Assembly (NCBI GenBank): GCA_016124515.1
Contig: WGNN01000008.1
Location: 1-44,142, forward strand
Reading direction: 5' to 3'
DNA length: 44,142 nucleotides
Source of the DNA: a bacterium
GTDB taxonomy: Bacteria > Bacteroidota > Bacteroidia > CAILMK01 > JACPUW01
The translations under genes were made by a program, and so were the position numbers. The notes under the pieces were generated by a model. The model ran no database searches. It saw only the letters and a program-made list of their open reading frames with translations, and was not told where the DNA came from. This document shows, piece after piece, positions 1 through 8,826 of this stretch (position 1 is the first letter of the stretch; every line of letters starts with the position of its first letter).

Positions 1-610
1 AAATTGAAAACTGCAAATTGGCTTGCAATAGTTTAAGGTGGAGAAGTTTAAAGTTTAAAGGATGTAAATGTCTAGAGTCTAATGTCCATTTTACAAGCAA
101 TCAAGCTCCTTCCCCCGCGGGGAAGGTTGGGATGGGGCGATATGGGATGCTGAGTTCAAAGGATGATTAAAAATTGAAAACTGCAAATTGAAAATTGGCT
201 AGTAATAGTTTAAAGCCTGCCCGAACCTAATAGGGGGCGGGTTTAAGGTTTTAAGGATGTGCAATGTCTAATGTCCAATATCCAAAGTCCAAGTTCAACC
301 CCAAGCTCATTTCTTGCCATTATAATTTAAGATTCTGTTAAGCCAATAGCGGTGTGAGCAAATCTTTTTGGTTTTGTTAAGTCTTCTCAAATTGTCAAAT
401 AGCGTGAACATTTTTCAATTAGCTCCAAACGGCGCCTGAAGGTGTGTTTGGTACACTTTGGGTCTGATGTTTTTACCGCTGTTTTAACTTGGTGTTAAAC
501 CGGGTTTATTGAATTGTTTTTATTCCATTGTATTTATGTAACTAATTGATAAATAGGGTTTAAGCATTGGGTGTCATCCTAATTTCGCATCGCATTTAAA
601 ACAATTAATT
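1..610. repeat. Gene-free leader with dispersed intergenic repeats
   Basis: No credible coding region lies here. An AT-rich motif reading roughly aaattgaaaactgcaaattg occurs at 1-20 and again at about 171-190. A second element at about 92-152 contains a perfect hairpin at 108-126 (8-bp stem CCTTCCCC, loop CGC) followed by a conserved ggatggggcga flank. A third element, gcctgcccgaacct...gggggcggg, lies at 215-241. All three families recur at about 3395-3575. The last part (300-610) is single-copy AT-rich sequence, presumably the promoter region of the downstream TonB receptor. A weak -7-like box, TAATTTCG, lies at 580-587. Confidence 0.75.
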
Positions 611-3313
611 ATGAGAGGTTTTTACAAGAAAATTTCATTTTCACTCGCTGCCATTATATGGATGTCAGCTGTGTGGGCACAATCAACAATCAAAGGAACG
701 GTTACCGATGCCCTAAGCGGTGAGCCTTTGATTGGTGCAAACGTGGTGGTGGTAGGCACTACCAATGGTGTGGCAACCACTGCCGATGGTACTTATGTAC
801 TCACCAATGTGGCCGCTGACGCCACTTTAAGGGTAACTATGGTTGGCTACGCACCTTTGGAAGAAAAGGTAAACGGTCGCAGTGTGGTAGATTTTGCCAT
901 GCAAGCTTCAGCCACCGAGTTGTCGGCACTTGAGGTTCTTGCTTCGCGTTCTACCAAAGAAACGCCATTTACCTTCAGTACGGTTGACAAACAAGAGTTG
1001 CAAAAAACGTTGGGTAGCCGCGATGTACCACAGGCGCTTAATGCTACTCCTTCGGTTTACGCCGTAAATGGTGGTGGTGGTGCCGGCGATTCACGCATCA
1101 ATGTGCGCGGATTTGACCAAAAGAACATTGCAGTTATGATCAACGGTGTTCCGGTAAACGACATGGAAAATGGTTGGGTTTACTGGAGCAACTGGGACGG
1201 ACTTGGCGATGCCGCTTCCTCTATTCAGATGCAACGCGGTTTGAGTGCTGTAAACTTGGCTACTCCTTCAATTGGTGGTACTCTCAACATCATTACCGAC
1301 CCCGCTGCCAAAGAGCGTGGCGTTTATGTGAAAAACGAATACGGTAGCTGGAACTTCAAGAAAACCACCATTACCGCCAACACCGGCCTTATTGATGGCA
1401 AATTTGCGTTCAACGCTACGATGGCACGCAAAACCGGCGATGGATTTTTCAACGGGACCTATACCGATGCCTGGTCATACTACATGGGCGCAAGCTATAT
1501 AGCAAGCACCAAAGACCGCTTTGAGTTTTACGTTATCGGCGCACCTCAACAACACGGTCAAAATTTGTACAAACAAAACATTGCCCGCTACAACAAACAA
1601 TATGCTTTGAGTCTTGATGGTTATGATCCAAAAGCCGCCGACAAATACACCGAAGCGGGGTGGAATTTCAACCAAAACTATAATACGGTTAACACCCAAT
1701 ACCAAGGTCAGCAATATTGGGGCATGTACACCAACAGAACCGGCAACCGCCACAACCAGGATTTTATTATGGAAAGAGAAAACTTTTTCCATAAACCACA
1801 GGTCAACCTCAACTGGTACCACACTTTTAGCGATAAGCTCAACTGGGCTACTACCGCTTATTGGTCAGGTGGTTATGGTGGTGGTTCGGGTACTATGGGC
1901 AAAGTAACAGCCAAGTACGGCCCGGGCAACTTTGGCAACTACCAATGGGACACCGAAATAGCAGAAAACAGCAACAATATTGACAGCGCCTACAGCACTT
2001 CGCTCAACCGCTCAACCGGTATTTTGCGCAACAGCCACAACAACCAATACACCATTGGCGCCATTTCGAAATTGTATTACAAGGTCAACAACAACTTGAA
2101 CATCACCTTTGGTATCGATTGGAGAAATGCCAAAATAGACCACTTCAGAACGGTAAGAGATTTGTTGGGTGGCGACTATTTTGTAAATACTTCAAATGCA
2201 TTTGCTACCACTCCGGCACAGCAAATGGCATTTTTGGGCGACAAAGTTGATTACTACAACACCAATACCGTGGGTTGGTTTGGTGCCTATGCATCAGCCA
2301 ATTACACCAAAAATCGTTTGTCAGCTTTTGGTATGGCAGGTTATACCAATGTGGGTTATACCTACACCAACCACTTTGGTATGGATGCCAACGGCAAAGA
2401 AATTTACTCTGAAAACAAAGGACTTGGAGGCGGACAAGTAAAAGGTGGTTTGCTTTATTCGCTTACCTCAAATGTAGCCGCTTATGCCAATGCCGGTTTT
2501 GTATCTAAAAACCCAATTTTCGACTTTGCCATCAACGATGGAAATGGTCAGGTAAAAGATCCGATCAACGAGAAGTTTACAAGCTTTGAAGGTGGTTTGG
2601 ATATCCACTTGTTAGACAAGAAAATGAACATCAAAGCCAACTACTACAACACCACCTGGACCGACAGAACCAAAACCATCCTTTTGAACAACAACACCAC
2701 CGGTGCAGAAACTTTTGTATTTGTGCAAGGTATCAATGCCAACCACTCAGGTTTTGAGTTCGAATTGGCCTATGCCCCAATAAAAGCCATTAGAATTGAT
2801 GCGGCTGCTTCATTTGGCAACTGGGTGCATACAGGCGATGCAAAAGGTACTTTTGAGCTTCCGGGCACAACTTCTGATACCACTGTTAATTTCTACATCA
2901 ACGGTTTGTTGGTGGGCGATGCGCCTCAAAACCAAATAATGACCACTTTGACTGTAAAACCAATGAGTGGCTTGTCGCTGTCAGCGCAATACCGCTATTA
3001 CGGCAAAAACTACTCACAATGGGATCCTACAAGCCGTACTTCACTCGAAAACGGTGGCCGACCACAATCGTGGAAAGTGCCTGATTATGCCATCGTTGAC
3101 TTCCACGGAAGCTACCGATTGCCCATCAAATCAGACGACTTTACCATTGATGTATTTGCCCACGTTTTCAACGTAATGAACAATTTCTACATTATAGAAG
3201 CGGTTGACAACTCGGCTTACAACTCATTTGACAAAGACCATGATGCAGATGATGCGGAAGTATTTGTAGGCAAACCAAGAAACTATAATATGGGAATTAT
3301 TTTCCGATTCTAG
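611..3313 (+). CDS. TonB-dependent outer-membrane receptor
   Basis: Predicted outer-membrane active transporter of 900 residues that imports a bulky ligand using TonB-ExbBD energy. Residues 1-23 form a signal peptide (cleavage near VWAQ). Residues about 26-100 are a carboxypeptidase-regulatory-like beta-sandwich (GTVTDALSGEPLIGANV). Residues about 115-230 are the plug domain, with RINVRGFDQKNIAVMINGVP and the NDMENGWVYWSNW motif common in Bacteroidota iron-complex receptors. The rest is a 22-strand-type barrel rich in Tyr/Asn/Gly that ends in a terminal aromatic (IIFRF), as expected for BAM recognition. The gene stands alone, with a terminator right after it. No SusD partner follows, so a glycan-utilisation role is not favoured. 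The ligand cannot be told from sequence; a siderophore or other iron complex is the best guess. Confidence 0.93.
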   Translation: MRGFYKKISFSLAAIIWMSAVWAQSTIKGTVTDALSGEPLIGANVVVVGTTNGVATTADGTYVLTNVAADATLRVTMVGYAPLEEKVNGRSVVDFAMQASATELSALEVLASRSTKETPFTFSTVDKQELQKTLGSRDVPQALNATPSVYAVNGGGGAGDSRINVRGFDQKNIAVMINGVPVNDMENGWVYWSNWDGLGDAASSIQMQRGLSAVNLATPSIGGTLNIITDPAAKERGVYVKNEYGSWNFKKTTITANTGLIDGKFAFNATMARKTGDGFFNGTYTDAWSYYMGASYIASTKDRFEFYVIGAPQQHGQNLYKQNIARYNKQYALSLDGYDPKAADKYTEAGWNFNQNYNTVNTQYQGQQYWGMYTNRTGNRHNQDFIMERENFFHKPQVNLNWYHTFSDKLNWATTAYWSGGYGGGSGTMGKVTAKYGPGNFGNYQWDTEIAENSNNIDSAYSTSLNRSTGILRNSHNNQYTIGAISKLYYKVNNNLNITFGIDWRNAKIDHFRTVRDLLGGDYFVNTSNAFATTPAQQMAFLGDKVDYYNTNTVGWFGAYASANYTKNRLSAFGMAGYTNVGYTYTNHFGMDANGKEIYSENKGLGGGQVKGGLLYSLTSNVAAYANAGFVSKNPIFDFAINDGNGQVKDPINEKFTSFEGGLDIHLLDKKMNIKANYYNTTWTDRTKTILLNNNTTGAETFVFVQGINANHSGFEFELAYAPIKAIRIDAAASFGNWVHTGDAKGTFELPGTTSDTTVNFYINGLLVGDAPQNQIMTTLTVKPMSGLSLSAQYRYYGKNYSQWDPTSRTSLENGGRPQSWKVPDYAIVDFHGSYRLPIKSDDFTIDVFAHVFNVMNNFYIIEAVDNSAYNSFDKDHDADDAEVFVGKPRNYNMGIIFRF

Positions 3314-3696
3314 ATTTCCACAGCCTTTACATTATCAATAGAAAGCCTCTGCTGCAAAGTGGGGGCTTTTTTAGTTTAAAGGATAAAGAAAAATTCAAAA
3401 CTAAAAATTGAAAATTAGCCTATAGGAGTTTAAAGTTTAAGGTTCAAGGTTTAAAGGATGTGTAATGTCCAAAGTCCAAAGTCCATTTTACAAGCAATCA
3501 AGCTCCTTCCCCGCGGGGAAGGCTGCCTGCCCGAACCTGAAAGGGGCGGGGGATGGGGCGACATGGGATGCTGAGTTTAAAGTTTAAAATTTAAAGGCTT
3601 GTTACACAGTATATTGAGTTCCTTTTTTGCAAACAAGAAGGAAGAAAAGGGGGCGAATATGCAACAACCAATCACAAAACCAACGTAACGTACCTA
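3314..3696. repeat. Intergenic repeat cluster, second copy of the leader repeats
   Basis: After the terminator this stretch repeats elements of 1-250. It has an AT-rich aaaattgaaaatt motif near 3400-3420. A copy of the ttacaagcaatcaagctccttcc element runs from about 3489 to 3575, with an 18-nt perfect palindrome at 3505-3522 (CCTTCCCCGCGGGGAAGG). This copy is interrupted at 3523-3550 by the gcctgcccgaacct...ggggcggg element that stands alone at 215-241. No gene is visible. Confidence 0.7.
3342..3372 (+). terminator. Rho-independent terminator of the TonB receptor gene
   Basis: AAAGCCTCT at 3342-3350 can pair with GGGGGCTTT at 3361-3369 (nine pairs, two of them G-U). A run of T follows. It lies 28 bp after the receptor stop codon. 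Confidence 0.75.
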
Positions 3697-4386
3697 TCAG
3701 AATTTAACGGAAACTCCCAAACGCATCATACTATTATAATTCCAAAAAAGATCGGTACTTAAATGGGTTTGCTTGTAATTTGTGCGGTTTATATCGTAAA
3801 TCGCGTTGTGGTATAAGTGTGCATAGTAAATGGGCAACGGAAAATTCAAGTCAACTAAAATGCGCTCACTTAGGGGCAGTTGAAGGCGGGGCACCAGCCC
3901 AAAGTCCAGGTTTGTACTAAAGGAGTTCATATGGGTTGCCTTATCACTCATCAATACGGTTTTGCCGCCACCAATGCCCATTTTGGCATAGGCTCCCAGA
4001 TAAAATGATAAGTTGTGCAAACGCTTGATTTTCAGCAACTCATAATTGCTTTCGACATAAAAGGCTATGTTTTTCCATCGCGACCTGATGGTTTCGTTTT
4101 GTGTGCCAAACAGATCGTTCCAACTGCTGTTGGTATAATAATCGACATTGCTACCCAAACTGCTTAAACCAATTTCGCGAAAGTTGCCATTGGCTTTTCT
4201 AAAACTAACGGAAGGGCTCAGGTTGGCCAAATTCCAACTGAAACTACCGGAAGGGAATGCCGCTTTAGGAAATGGGTTAAATGGCATATAGAGCTTAATG
4301 CGTTTCTCAAATTTTGGACTCATTTCCTGTGCATTTCCCACAAAAACGAGTAGCAAAAGCGAAAGTAAAATACTAATTTTTTTCAT
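3697..4386 (-). CDS. Exported small outer-membrane-like protein (paralog A)
   Basis: Protein of 229 residues that I cannot assign to a named family. A signal peptide covers about residues 1-19 (cleavage near GNAQ). The mature part begins PKFEKRIKLYMPFNPFP. It contains NLANLSPSVSFRKANGNFRE, which its upstream neighbour shares almost unchanged. The body alternates polar and aromatic residues, and the chain ends in RLGVSVKF, consistent with a small outer-membrane beta-barrel. It lies 61 bp downstream of its paralog (4448-5125) on the same strand, so the pair is probably one transcript produced by a tandem duplication. Function unknown. Confidence 0.75.
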   Translation of the reverse strand: MKKISILLSLLLLVFVGNAQEMSPKFEKRIKLYMPFNPFPKAAFPSGSFSWNLANLSPSVSFRKANGNFREIGLSSLGSNVDYYTNSSWNDLFGTQNETIRSRWKNIAFYVESNYELLKIKRLHNLSFYLGAYAKMGIGGGKTVLMSDKATHMNSFSTNLDFGLVPRLQLPLSERILVDLNFPLPIYYAHLYHNAIYDINRTNYKQTHLSTDLFWNYNSMMRLGVSVKF

Positions 4387-4447
4387 AATTTTAGTTTTTG
4401 TTTAGTTGTCTTTATTAGTTGACGGTGGTTTTGTTATTGTAATGAAT

Positions 4448-5125
4448 TTATATCCGCAGAGAAAGGCCCAGTCTAAATGCTTTTGTTGATGGATCTATGA
4501 TAACCTGACCGGTGGATACGCCGTTGGCTGTACCATTTCGCGTATTTGCATCGCGGTTGTACTCTGATTTTAACAGGTAAATGGGGCAGTTGATGTCAGC
4601 CGTGAAACGTTGGCTTAAAGGAATTAAAATACGTGGCGTAATTCCGGCGGTTACTGAACATGTATTCCCAATTATATAATCACTACCGTTAAAGGTGCTA
4701 AAATGTGAGTGTCCGGCCCGCAGCACACCAAAATAGCCAATGTATATGGAAAGTTGTTTTAAATGCTTGAATTGAAATAGCTCAATATTGTTTTCAGCCA
4801 TGGCGCCAAAACCGTAGCCTTGGTAGTGAACGAGATAAGACGCGCTACCTAGGGCACTGCTCATAATATAATCAGATGCATAGTAATTGTAGTATCCTAA
4901 ACCCATCAGGCTGAATTCTCTGAAATTGCCATTGGCTTTGCGCAGAACCAGTGCCGGCGAAAGGTTGGCAAGGTTGAAGTGTACATCATAGATATTGTGC
5001 CCTACCGGAAAAGGGTTTATATTGGTGTAAACCTTCACGCGTTTCTCAAATTTGGGTACGCCAATTTGCCCGAAAGCTAAGTTTCCAATGCACAGAAGCA
5101 GGAATAATAAAATGTGTGATTTCAT
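4448..5125 (-). CDS. Exported small outer-membrane-like protein (paralog B)
   Basis: Protein of 225 residues with a signal peptide (about 1-19, ending LAFGQ). It is paralogous to the next gene downstream: both have PKFEKR near the mature N-terminus, an N-P-F-P motif, NLANLSP, RKANGNFRE, and a hydrophobic/aromatic beta-strand C-terminus (here FRLGLSLRI). The shared motifs lie in the N-terminal half. The middles diverge, which suggests an old duplication with different surface loops. I infer outer-membrane localisation from the barrel-like end. No catalytic motif is visible and the role is unknown. Confidence 0.75.
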   Translation of the reverse strand: MKSHILLFLLLCIGNLAFGQIGVPKFEKRVKVYTNINPFPVGHNIYDVHFNLANLSPALVLRKANGNFREFSLMGLGYYNYYASDYIMSSALGSASYLVHYQGYGFGAMAENNIELFQFKHLKQLSIYIGYFGVLRAGHSHFSTFNGSDYIIGNTCSVTAGITPRILIPLSQRFTADINCPIYLLKSEYNRDANTRNGTANGVSTGQVIIDPSTKAFRLGLSLRI

Positions 5126-5290
5126 GCTGGAATTTTTATAGGTTCAAATAAGGCAATTAAACGCAAACAGTTTGTTAATATGTTGCCCTAGTTGCAATCA
5201 ATTTTCATTCTTCCAGGTGTTTCTCAGTACCCTAGCGCTGCAATTGTTACAAAACATGCGAAATTTAAGCCCAATCATCAAAAGATCTGA

Positions 5291-6010
5291 TTATGGCAGC
5301 GAATAAACCAAAATGAGTTTGTCCTCAAGCATCGATGGATTTAGGGGCCACCAAGGTGCTACATTGCCTGGATTTCCGCTCAGCTCGTTTTTTGATTCCA
5401 GTTTAAACCCAGCTTTTTTAAAATAGGAGAGCAGCTCATCAACCCCGTAATTTGGCGCCTCACACGATTCATTATAAATAGTTTCTTCAAGTTTGGGTTC
5501 ATAAATATATAGTCTTCCATCCGGTTTCAGCAGGCTTTTCAGGTTTTGGAGCATGGGCATGGGATCGCTGAAATGATGAAAGGTTTCGCGGACAATCACT
5601 TTGTCAAAAATGCCTTTTTTGAGTCTTGTATCGTCTTTTTTGCCCAATACTGCGTGTATATTGTTTTGCGTGGAATGGCTGCGCAAAGTGCTGTATTGGG
5701 CCACAACGGGTGCAATATTCCTCAAGTTTTGACGCGAAATATCTTCAGCAAAAAGTGTAATGGAATCATAAACAAGCATACAATAACCTTCAAACCAAGC
5801 GGGCCCCACACCAATGTCTGCTATGCAATCACCTTTTTGGATGTTGTAAACCGAAAATTCAGCTGCTGCACCGGCTTTCATACTGTCAAGGTTGTTGATA
5901 AAACTTGAATTGGCTATTGACATTTGGCGGCTTCGTTTTGTGCTTTTGTCAATGGCGCAACTATTCAAAATGAAATAAAAGATAGAAGCTAAAAATATAA
6001 TGATTTTCAT
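5291..6010 (-). CDS. SAM-dependent methyltransferase-like protein with lipoprotein signal
   Basis: Protein of 239 residues. The N-terminus is a lipoprotein signal (hydrophobic stretch 3-15, lipobox LNSC, Cys18). After it comes a class I methyltransferase-like fold: a motif-I-like segment CIADIGVGPAWFEG where GxGxG is expected, an acidic residue after the second strand (FAEDIS), the post-motif VIVRETFHHFSDP, and the late-strand LLKPDGRLYIYEP. It overlaps the acetyltransferase gene upstream by 4 bp, so the two are translationally coupled. A periplasmic methyltransferase would lack SAM, so it may be a fold-only derivative, or the leader may act as a membrane anchor. Motif I is weaker than in typical enzymes. 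Function uncertain. Confidence 0.75.
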   Translation of the reverse strand: MKIIIFLASIFYFILNSCAIDKSTKRSRQMSIANSSFINNLDSMKAGAAAEFSVYNIQKGDCIADIGVGPAWFEGYCMLVYDSITLFAEDISRQNLRNIAPVVAQYSTLRSHSTQNNIHAVLGKKDDTRLKKGIFDKVIVRETFHHFSDPMPMLQNLKSLLKPDGRLYIYEPKLEETIYNESCEAPNYGVDELLSYFKKAGFKLESKNELSGNPGNVAPWWPLNPSMLEDKLILVYSLP

Positions 6011-6510
6011 TTTGTTCGTTTTAAAACAAAAACCATCAGGTTCTTGTCGGTTTCATCAAATCGCTGTGGGTCGTGCGCAAAACCACTTTTCAACAGCAAT
6101 TGTCTTGAAGGTTCATTATTAAAATGGGTGTTGGCCACAATTTCTTGAAGCGGGTAGTTGGCAAAAGCCCAGTTAATTATTATTTCCAATGCTTCGAACA
6201 TAAAACCCTGTCGTTGAAAAGCGGGCAATAGCTCATAACCCAGTTCAGCAGTTGTTTGGTCTTCATCAAAATTCCATAGTCCTATGGTGCCCATGGACAT
6301 TTGCGTGTCTTTTTTAACGATTATCCAATAGTGCCAGCCTTCGCTTCTGTAGCCATTGGTTATAAATTGGATAAAATCATTGGCCTCATCCAGGCTTTTG
6401 GCAAGTTCGCGCGGGGTATATTGGTTTACCGCCGCATTGGATCTGAGCTGAAAAATAAACTCAGTATCTGATTGGTTTACGGGGCGAAATATCAACCTGC
6501 GGCTTTCCAT
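6007..6510 (-). CDS. GNAT family N-acetyltransferase (RimJ/RimL type)
   Basis: Protein of 167 residues that would transfer acetyl from acetyl-CoA to an amine. The N-terminus SRRLIFRPVNQSDTEFIFQL is the usual opening of the RimJ/RimL-type GNAT subfamily. The middle has the strand pair MSMGTIGLWNF and ELGYELLPAFQRQGFMFEAL, with the R/Q-x-x-G-x-[GA]-like acetyl-CoA pyrophosphate loop (QRQGFMFEA). The end has ANTHFNNEPSRQLLLKSGF, the conserved Asn and Ser of this group. It is full length. Its stop overlaps the start of the methyltransferase-like lipoprotein gene. Substrate (small molecule, peptide or drug) is unknown. Confidence 0.9.
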   Translation of the reverse strand: MESRRLIFRPVNQSDTEFIFQLRSNAAVNQYTPRELAKSLDEANDFIQFITNGYRSEGWHYWIIVKKDTQMSMGTIGLWNFDEDQTTAELGYELLPAFQRQGFMFEALEIIINWAFANYPLQEIVANTHFNNEPSRQLLLKSGFAHDPQRFDETDKNLMVFVLKRTK

Positions 6511-6580
6511 TTTATTATAGGTAATTACCTGTTGTCAATTTGGTGTAAAGGTGGCGTATTCATTGAAAATGTATGGAACG

Positions 6581-7579
6581 CTAATCGTTGTAAAATACAG
6601 GTTTATAGGGTTTTGTGATGTCTATGGGTTTCCATACCGGATTTTTTACATAGCCGTCAACAGTTAGTGGTTGGCTAAAGTCAACCGAATCGGATGGGAA
6701 GTTGTGGCCAAAGTAGCTTTTCTGTTCTTGTACCAGCCATTCCTGCTTCGAAATATTGCGCCAAATACGTTCGGCATAGCCATTCCACACGGGATTGTGG
6801 CAAACTTGACATCCCGAAATTTCATTTTCTTTTTCAACTGCAAGATAGCCGCATACTTCGCAGGTTGTGTAATCTCCTTTCAGGCGCTCCACTTCTTCAA
6901 CCAAGTTGGCCGAATCTACCATTGAATTTTCAAAGAATATTTTCTCCACATCTACCTTTTTGTTATTTACAACCTGCAGCGCCAATACCATTGAGTCAAT
7001 AAGGCTGGTATCCAATGGTTTCCAAAGGCTGTCTTTTGCATAGCCCATTATTTGGACTGGGAAATAAAAGTCCACCGTATCATTAGGAAAATTATCGCCA
7101 AACCAAAAGCGCTGTTCGCGTGCCATCCATTGTGTTTCTGAACTATAATATTCATTTAGTTCTCCGCTGCTCCACAAGGGATTCAGGCAAATGGGGCAGC
7201 CATCTTCAGCGTGGTAGCTGTTTATTGATTGGTAACCGCATATTTGGCAGGTTAATAAATCTTTGGCGTAAACCTGACGCGCTCCCACTACCGCCGCAAT
7301 GCCGCAAATAAGCAAGCCTGTAAGTGCTGCATATTGCCTTTTTAAAGAAGTTAAAGATAAGAGAGCCGATATTTTGTAGCCGAAAAGCAAGCCGATAAAA
7401 GCAAATATGGAGCCCATTAATATGGGTGTCACTTTTTGATGGCTGTAATAAAAACCTATGGCAAAAAACAACAATCCCATGATAAATGCCGCTAGCCATA
7501 GCATGGTTTTATTACTTTCTGTTTTGTCAATCAAATTGTCCGCCTCATCCGGATTATTTTCATAGTAATAGTTTTCCAT
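6581..7579 (-). CDS. Membrane protein with duplicated CxxC...CxxC module
   Basis: Protein of 332 residues, not assigned to a named family. Three hydrophobic segments (about 26-46, 51-72, 84-101) anchor the N-terminus. Two copies of an unusual module follow. Copy 1 has C111-x2-C114 and C128-x2-C131 followed by NPLW. Copy 2 has C240-x2-C243 and C257-x2-C260 followed by NPVW. Each pair of knuckles leads into a matching segment (WMAREQRFWFGDNFPNDTVD at 151-170; WLVQEQKSYFGHNFPSDSVD at 281-300) and then a WKPxD motif. The offset between copies is 129-130 residues. The cysteines suggest a zinc ribbon or rubredoxin-like metal site. It is the last gene of a four-gene operon, 3 bp after the preceding gene. 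Function unknown. Confidence 0.8.
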   Translation of the reverse strand: MENYYYENNPDEADNLIDKTESNKTMLWLAAFIMGLLFFAIGFYYSHQKVTPILMGSIFAFIGLLFGYKISALLSLTSLKRQYAALTGLLICGIAAVVGARQVYAKDLLTCQICGYQSINSYHAEDGCPICLNPLWSSGELNEYYSSETQWMAREQRFWFGDNFPNDTVDFYFPVQIMGYAKDSLWKPLDTSLIDSMVLALQVVNNKKVDVEKIFFENSMVDSANLVEEVERLKGDYTTCEVCGYLAVEKENEISGCQVCHNPVWNGYAERIWRNISKQEWLVQEQKSYFGHNFPSDSVDFSQPLTVDGYVKNPVWKPIDITKPYKPVFYND

Positions 7580-7582
7580 GAC

Positions 7583-8200
7583 CTAATACATTTTTATCGA
7601 CTTTACATAATCTTCAATATCAAATGGGAAAAAGGTATTGTGGGTTATTAAAATTGATTTGTTGGCTGTTGACAGTAGAAAAGTGGTTTGCCACAAACGC
7701 AAGGCTCCTGATTGCAATTCCGTTACCACTTTCATCATTTGCAGGTTGGCGGCGCTCATATAGCGCTGTTCGGTAAAACTGGTATTTATTTCGCGGTTTC
7801 TAAATGCTTTTCTTGTTTCACTTTTTATATGCGCCAGTATTATTTCGCCAATTTGTTTGTTCAAGGGCACGTAGTTTATTTCCTTAATATGTACAAAATG
7901 CCCCATGTCGCTGGTATCATGTGCCAGCAAATAAGGTGTTTTTTCCAACTCATACAACACCAATAAATTCTTGAAATATGCATTGAAAACCGTGTCTCCG
8001 CTTAAATGGGCAGCTTGCTCAAGCAGGTTGTTGGCTGTAAAGGTTTTGAAACTGGGCGGTAAGGGCAGCACAATTTTGGCAAATTTTATATTCACCTGTG
8101 TGAGTTTTTCAGCACCCGAATTGCCTGTATGAGAATTAGTGCCACATGAGCTTATGATAAATGCAGCGAAAAGGCAATAATATAACAGCCATTTATTCAT
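7583..8200 (-). CDS. Hypothetical lipoprotein
   Basis: Protein of 205 residues with a lipoprotein signal peptide (hydrophobic 4-17, lipobox ISSC, Cys19) and a Ser/Gly/Asn-rich linker after the cysteine. The mature domain is mixed alpha/beta, with a helical region containing FTEQRYMSAANLQMMKVVTE, and ends in strands (KSILITHNTFFPFD). It has no recognisable catalytic motif. Its start overlaps the TPR gene by 8 bp and its stop lies 3 bp before the CxxC-module protein, so all four genes of this operon are probably made together at the envelope. Family not recognised. Confidence 0.7.
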   Translation of the reverse strand: MNKWLLYYCLFAAFIISSCGTNSHTGNSGAEKLTQVNIKFAKIVLPLPPSFKTFTANNLLEQAAHLSGDTVFNAYFKNLLVLYELEKTPYLLAHDTSDMGHFVHIKEINYVPLNKQIGEIILAHIKSETRKAFRNREINTSFTEQRYMSAANLQMMKVVTELQSGALRLWQTTFLLSTANKSILITHNTFFPFDIEDYVKSIKMY

Positions 8201-8825
8201 TACAGGCTTCTTTCAAATATTTTTGAGAACGCGGGCTGCCCAGCGAAATGGCTTTTCTAATGTCGGCACAGGCTTTTTCTTGTTCTCCGGTACGCAAGTA
8301 GCAAATGGCTCGGTTGTGGTAGGCCTCGGCAAATTTTGGGTTTTCCTCTATCGCTTTGCTAAAATCGGGTTCCGCCTCTTTGTATTCCTTTAGCATGAGC
8401 AAACAACTGCCGCGGTTGTAATAGCAATTGAGCAAATTGATTTTGGTTTGGCTTACGGCATTCAGGTTTATGGCCTGGGTAAAGGCCTGCACCGCCTCGT
8501 CAAATTGCCGCGACCTGAAGTGGATATTGCCTAGCAGGTTGTACAACTTACTTTCTTTTCCTTCTATTTCCATTGCTATTTGCACTTCTGTAATGGCGGT
8601 ATCGAGCAGGTTGAGATTATAGGCTGCATTGGCCTTGCCGTAGTGCAATTCGCCATTGCTTTTGTCAATTCTTATTCCTTCGCTAAACTTCAGGTAGGCA
8701 TCGTTGTAGCGGCCTTTGTTCAATAAAGTTACTGCTTCATCGAGCACTTCCAATGCCTTGTCGTGTTGTGCTAAAACCGGCGAAAAAAACAGTAATAAGC
8801 TAAGTGCTGCCGTAAATCTAACCAT
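8193..8825 (-). CDS. Exported tetratricopeptide-repeat protein
   Basis: Protein of 210 residues with a signal peptide (about 1-19, cleavage near VLAQ) and about five consecutive TPR helix pairs. Examples are DEAVTLLNKGRYNDAYLKF, YNLLGNIHFRSRQFDEAVQA, YNRGSCLLMLKEYKEAEPDF and YHNRAICYLRTGEQEKACAD, with the usual W/L-G-Y-A-P signature positions. It likely scaffolds protein contacts in the periplasm. It follows the upstream lipoprotein gene by 1 bp and overlaps the downstream lipoprotein gene by 8 bp. The partner is unknown; its operon mates are the natural candidates. Confidence 0.85.
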   Translation of the reverse strand: MVRFTAALSLLLFFSPVLAQHDKALEVLDEAVTLLNKGRYNDAYLKFSEGIRIDKSNGELHYGKANAAYNLNLLDTAITEVQIAMEIEGKESKLYNLLGNIHFRSRQFDEAVQAFTQAINLNAVSQTKINLLNCYYNRGSCLLMLKEYKEAEPDFSKAIEENPKFAEAYHNRAICYLRTGEQEKACADIRKAISLGSPRSQKYLKEACNE

Positions 8826-8826
8826 A

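Noticed and set aside
5546-5908. 120-codon frame antisense to the methyltransferase-like gene
   Set aside because: The sense frame shows methyltransferase motifs and a lipobox; the antisense frame shows nothing.
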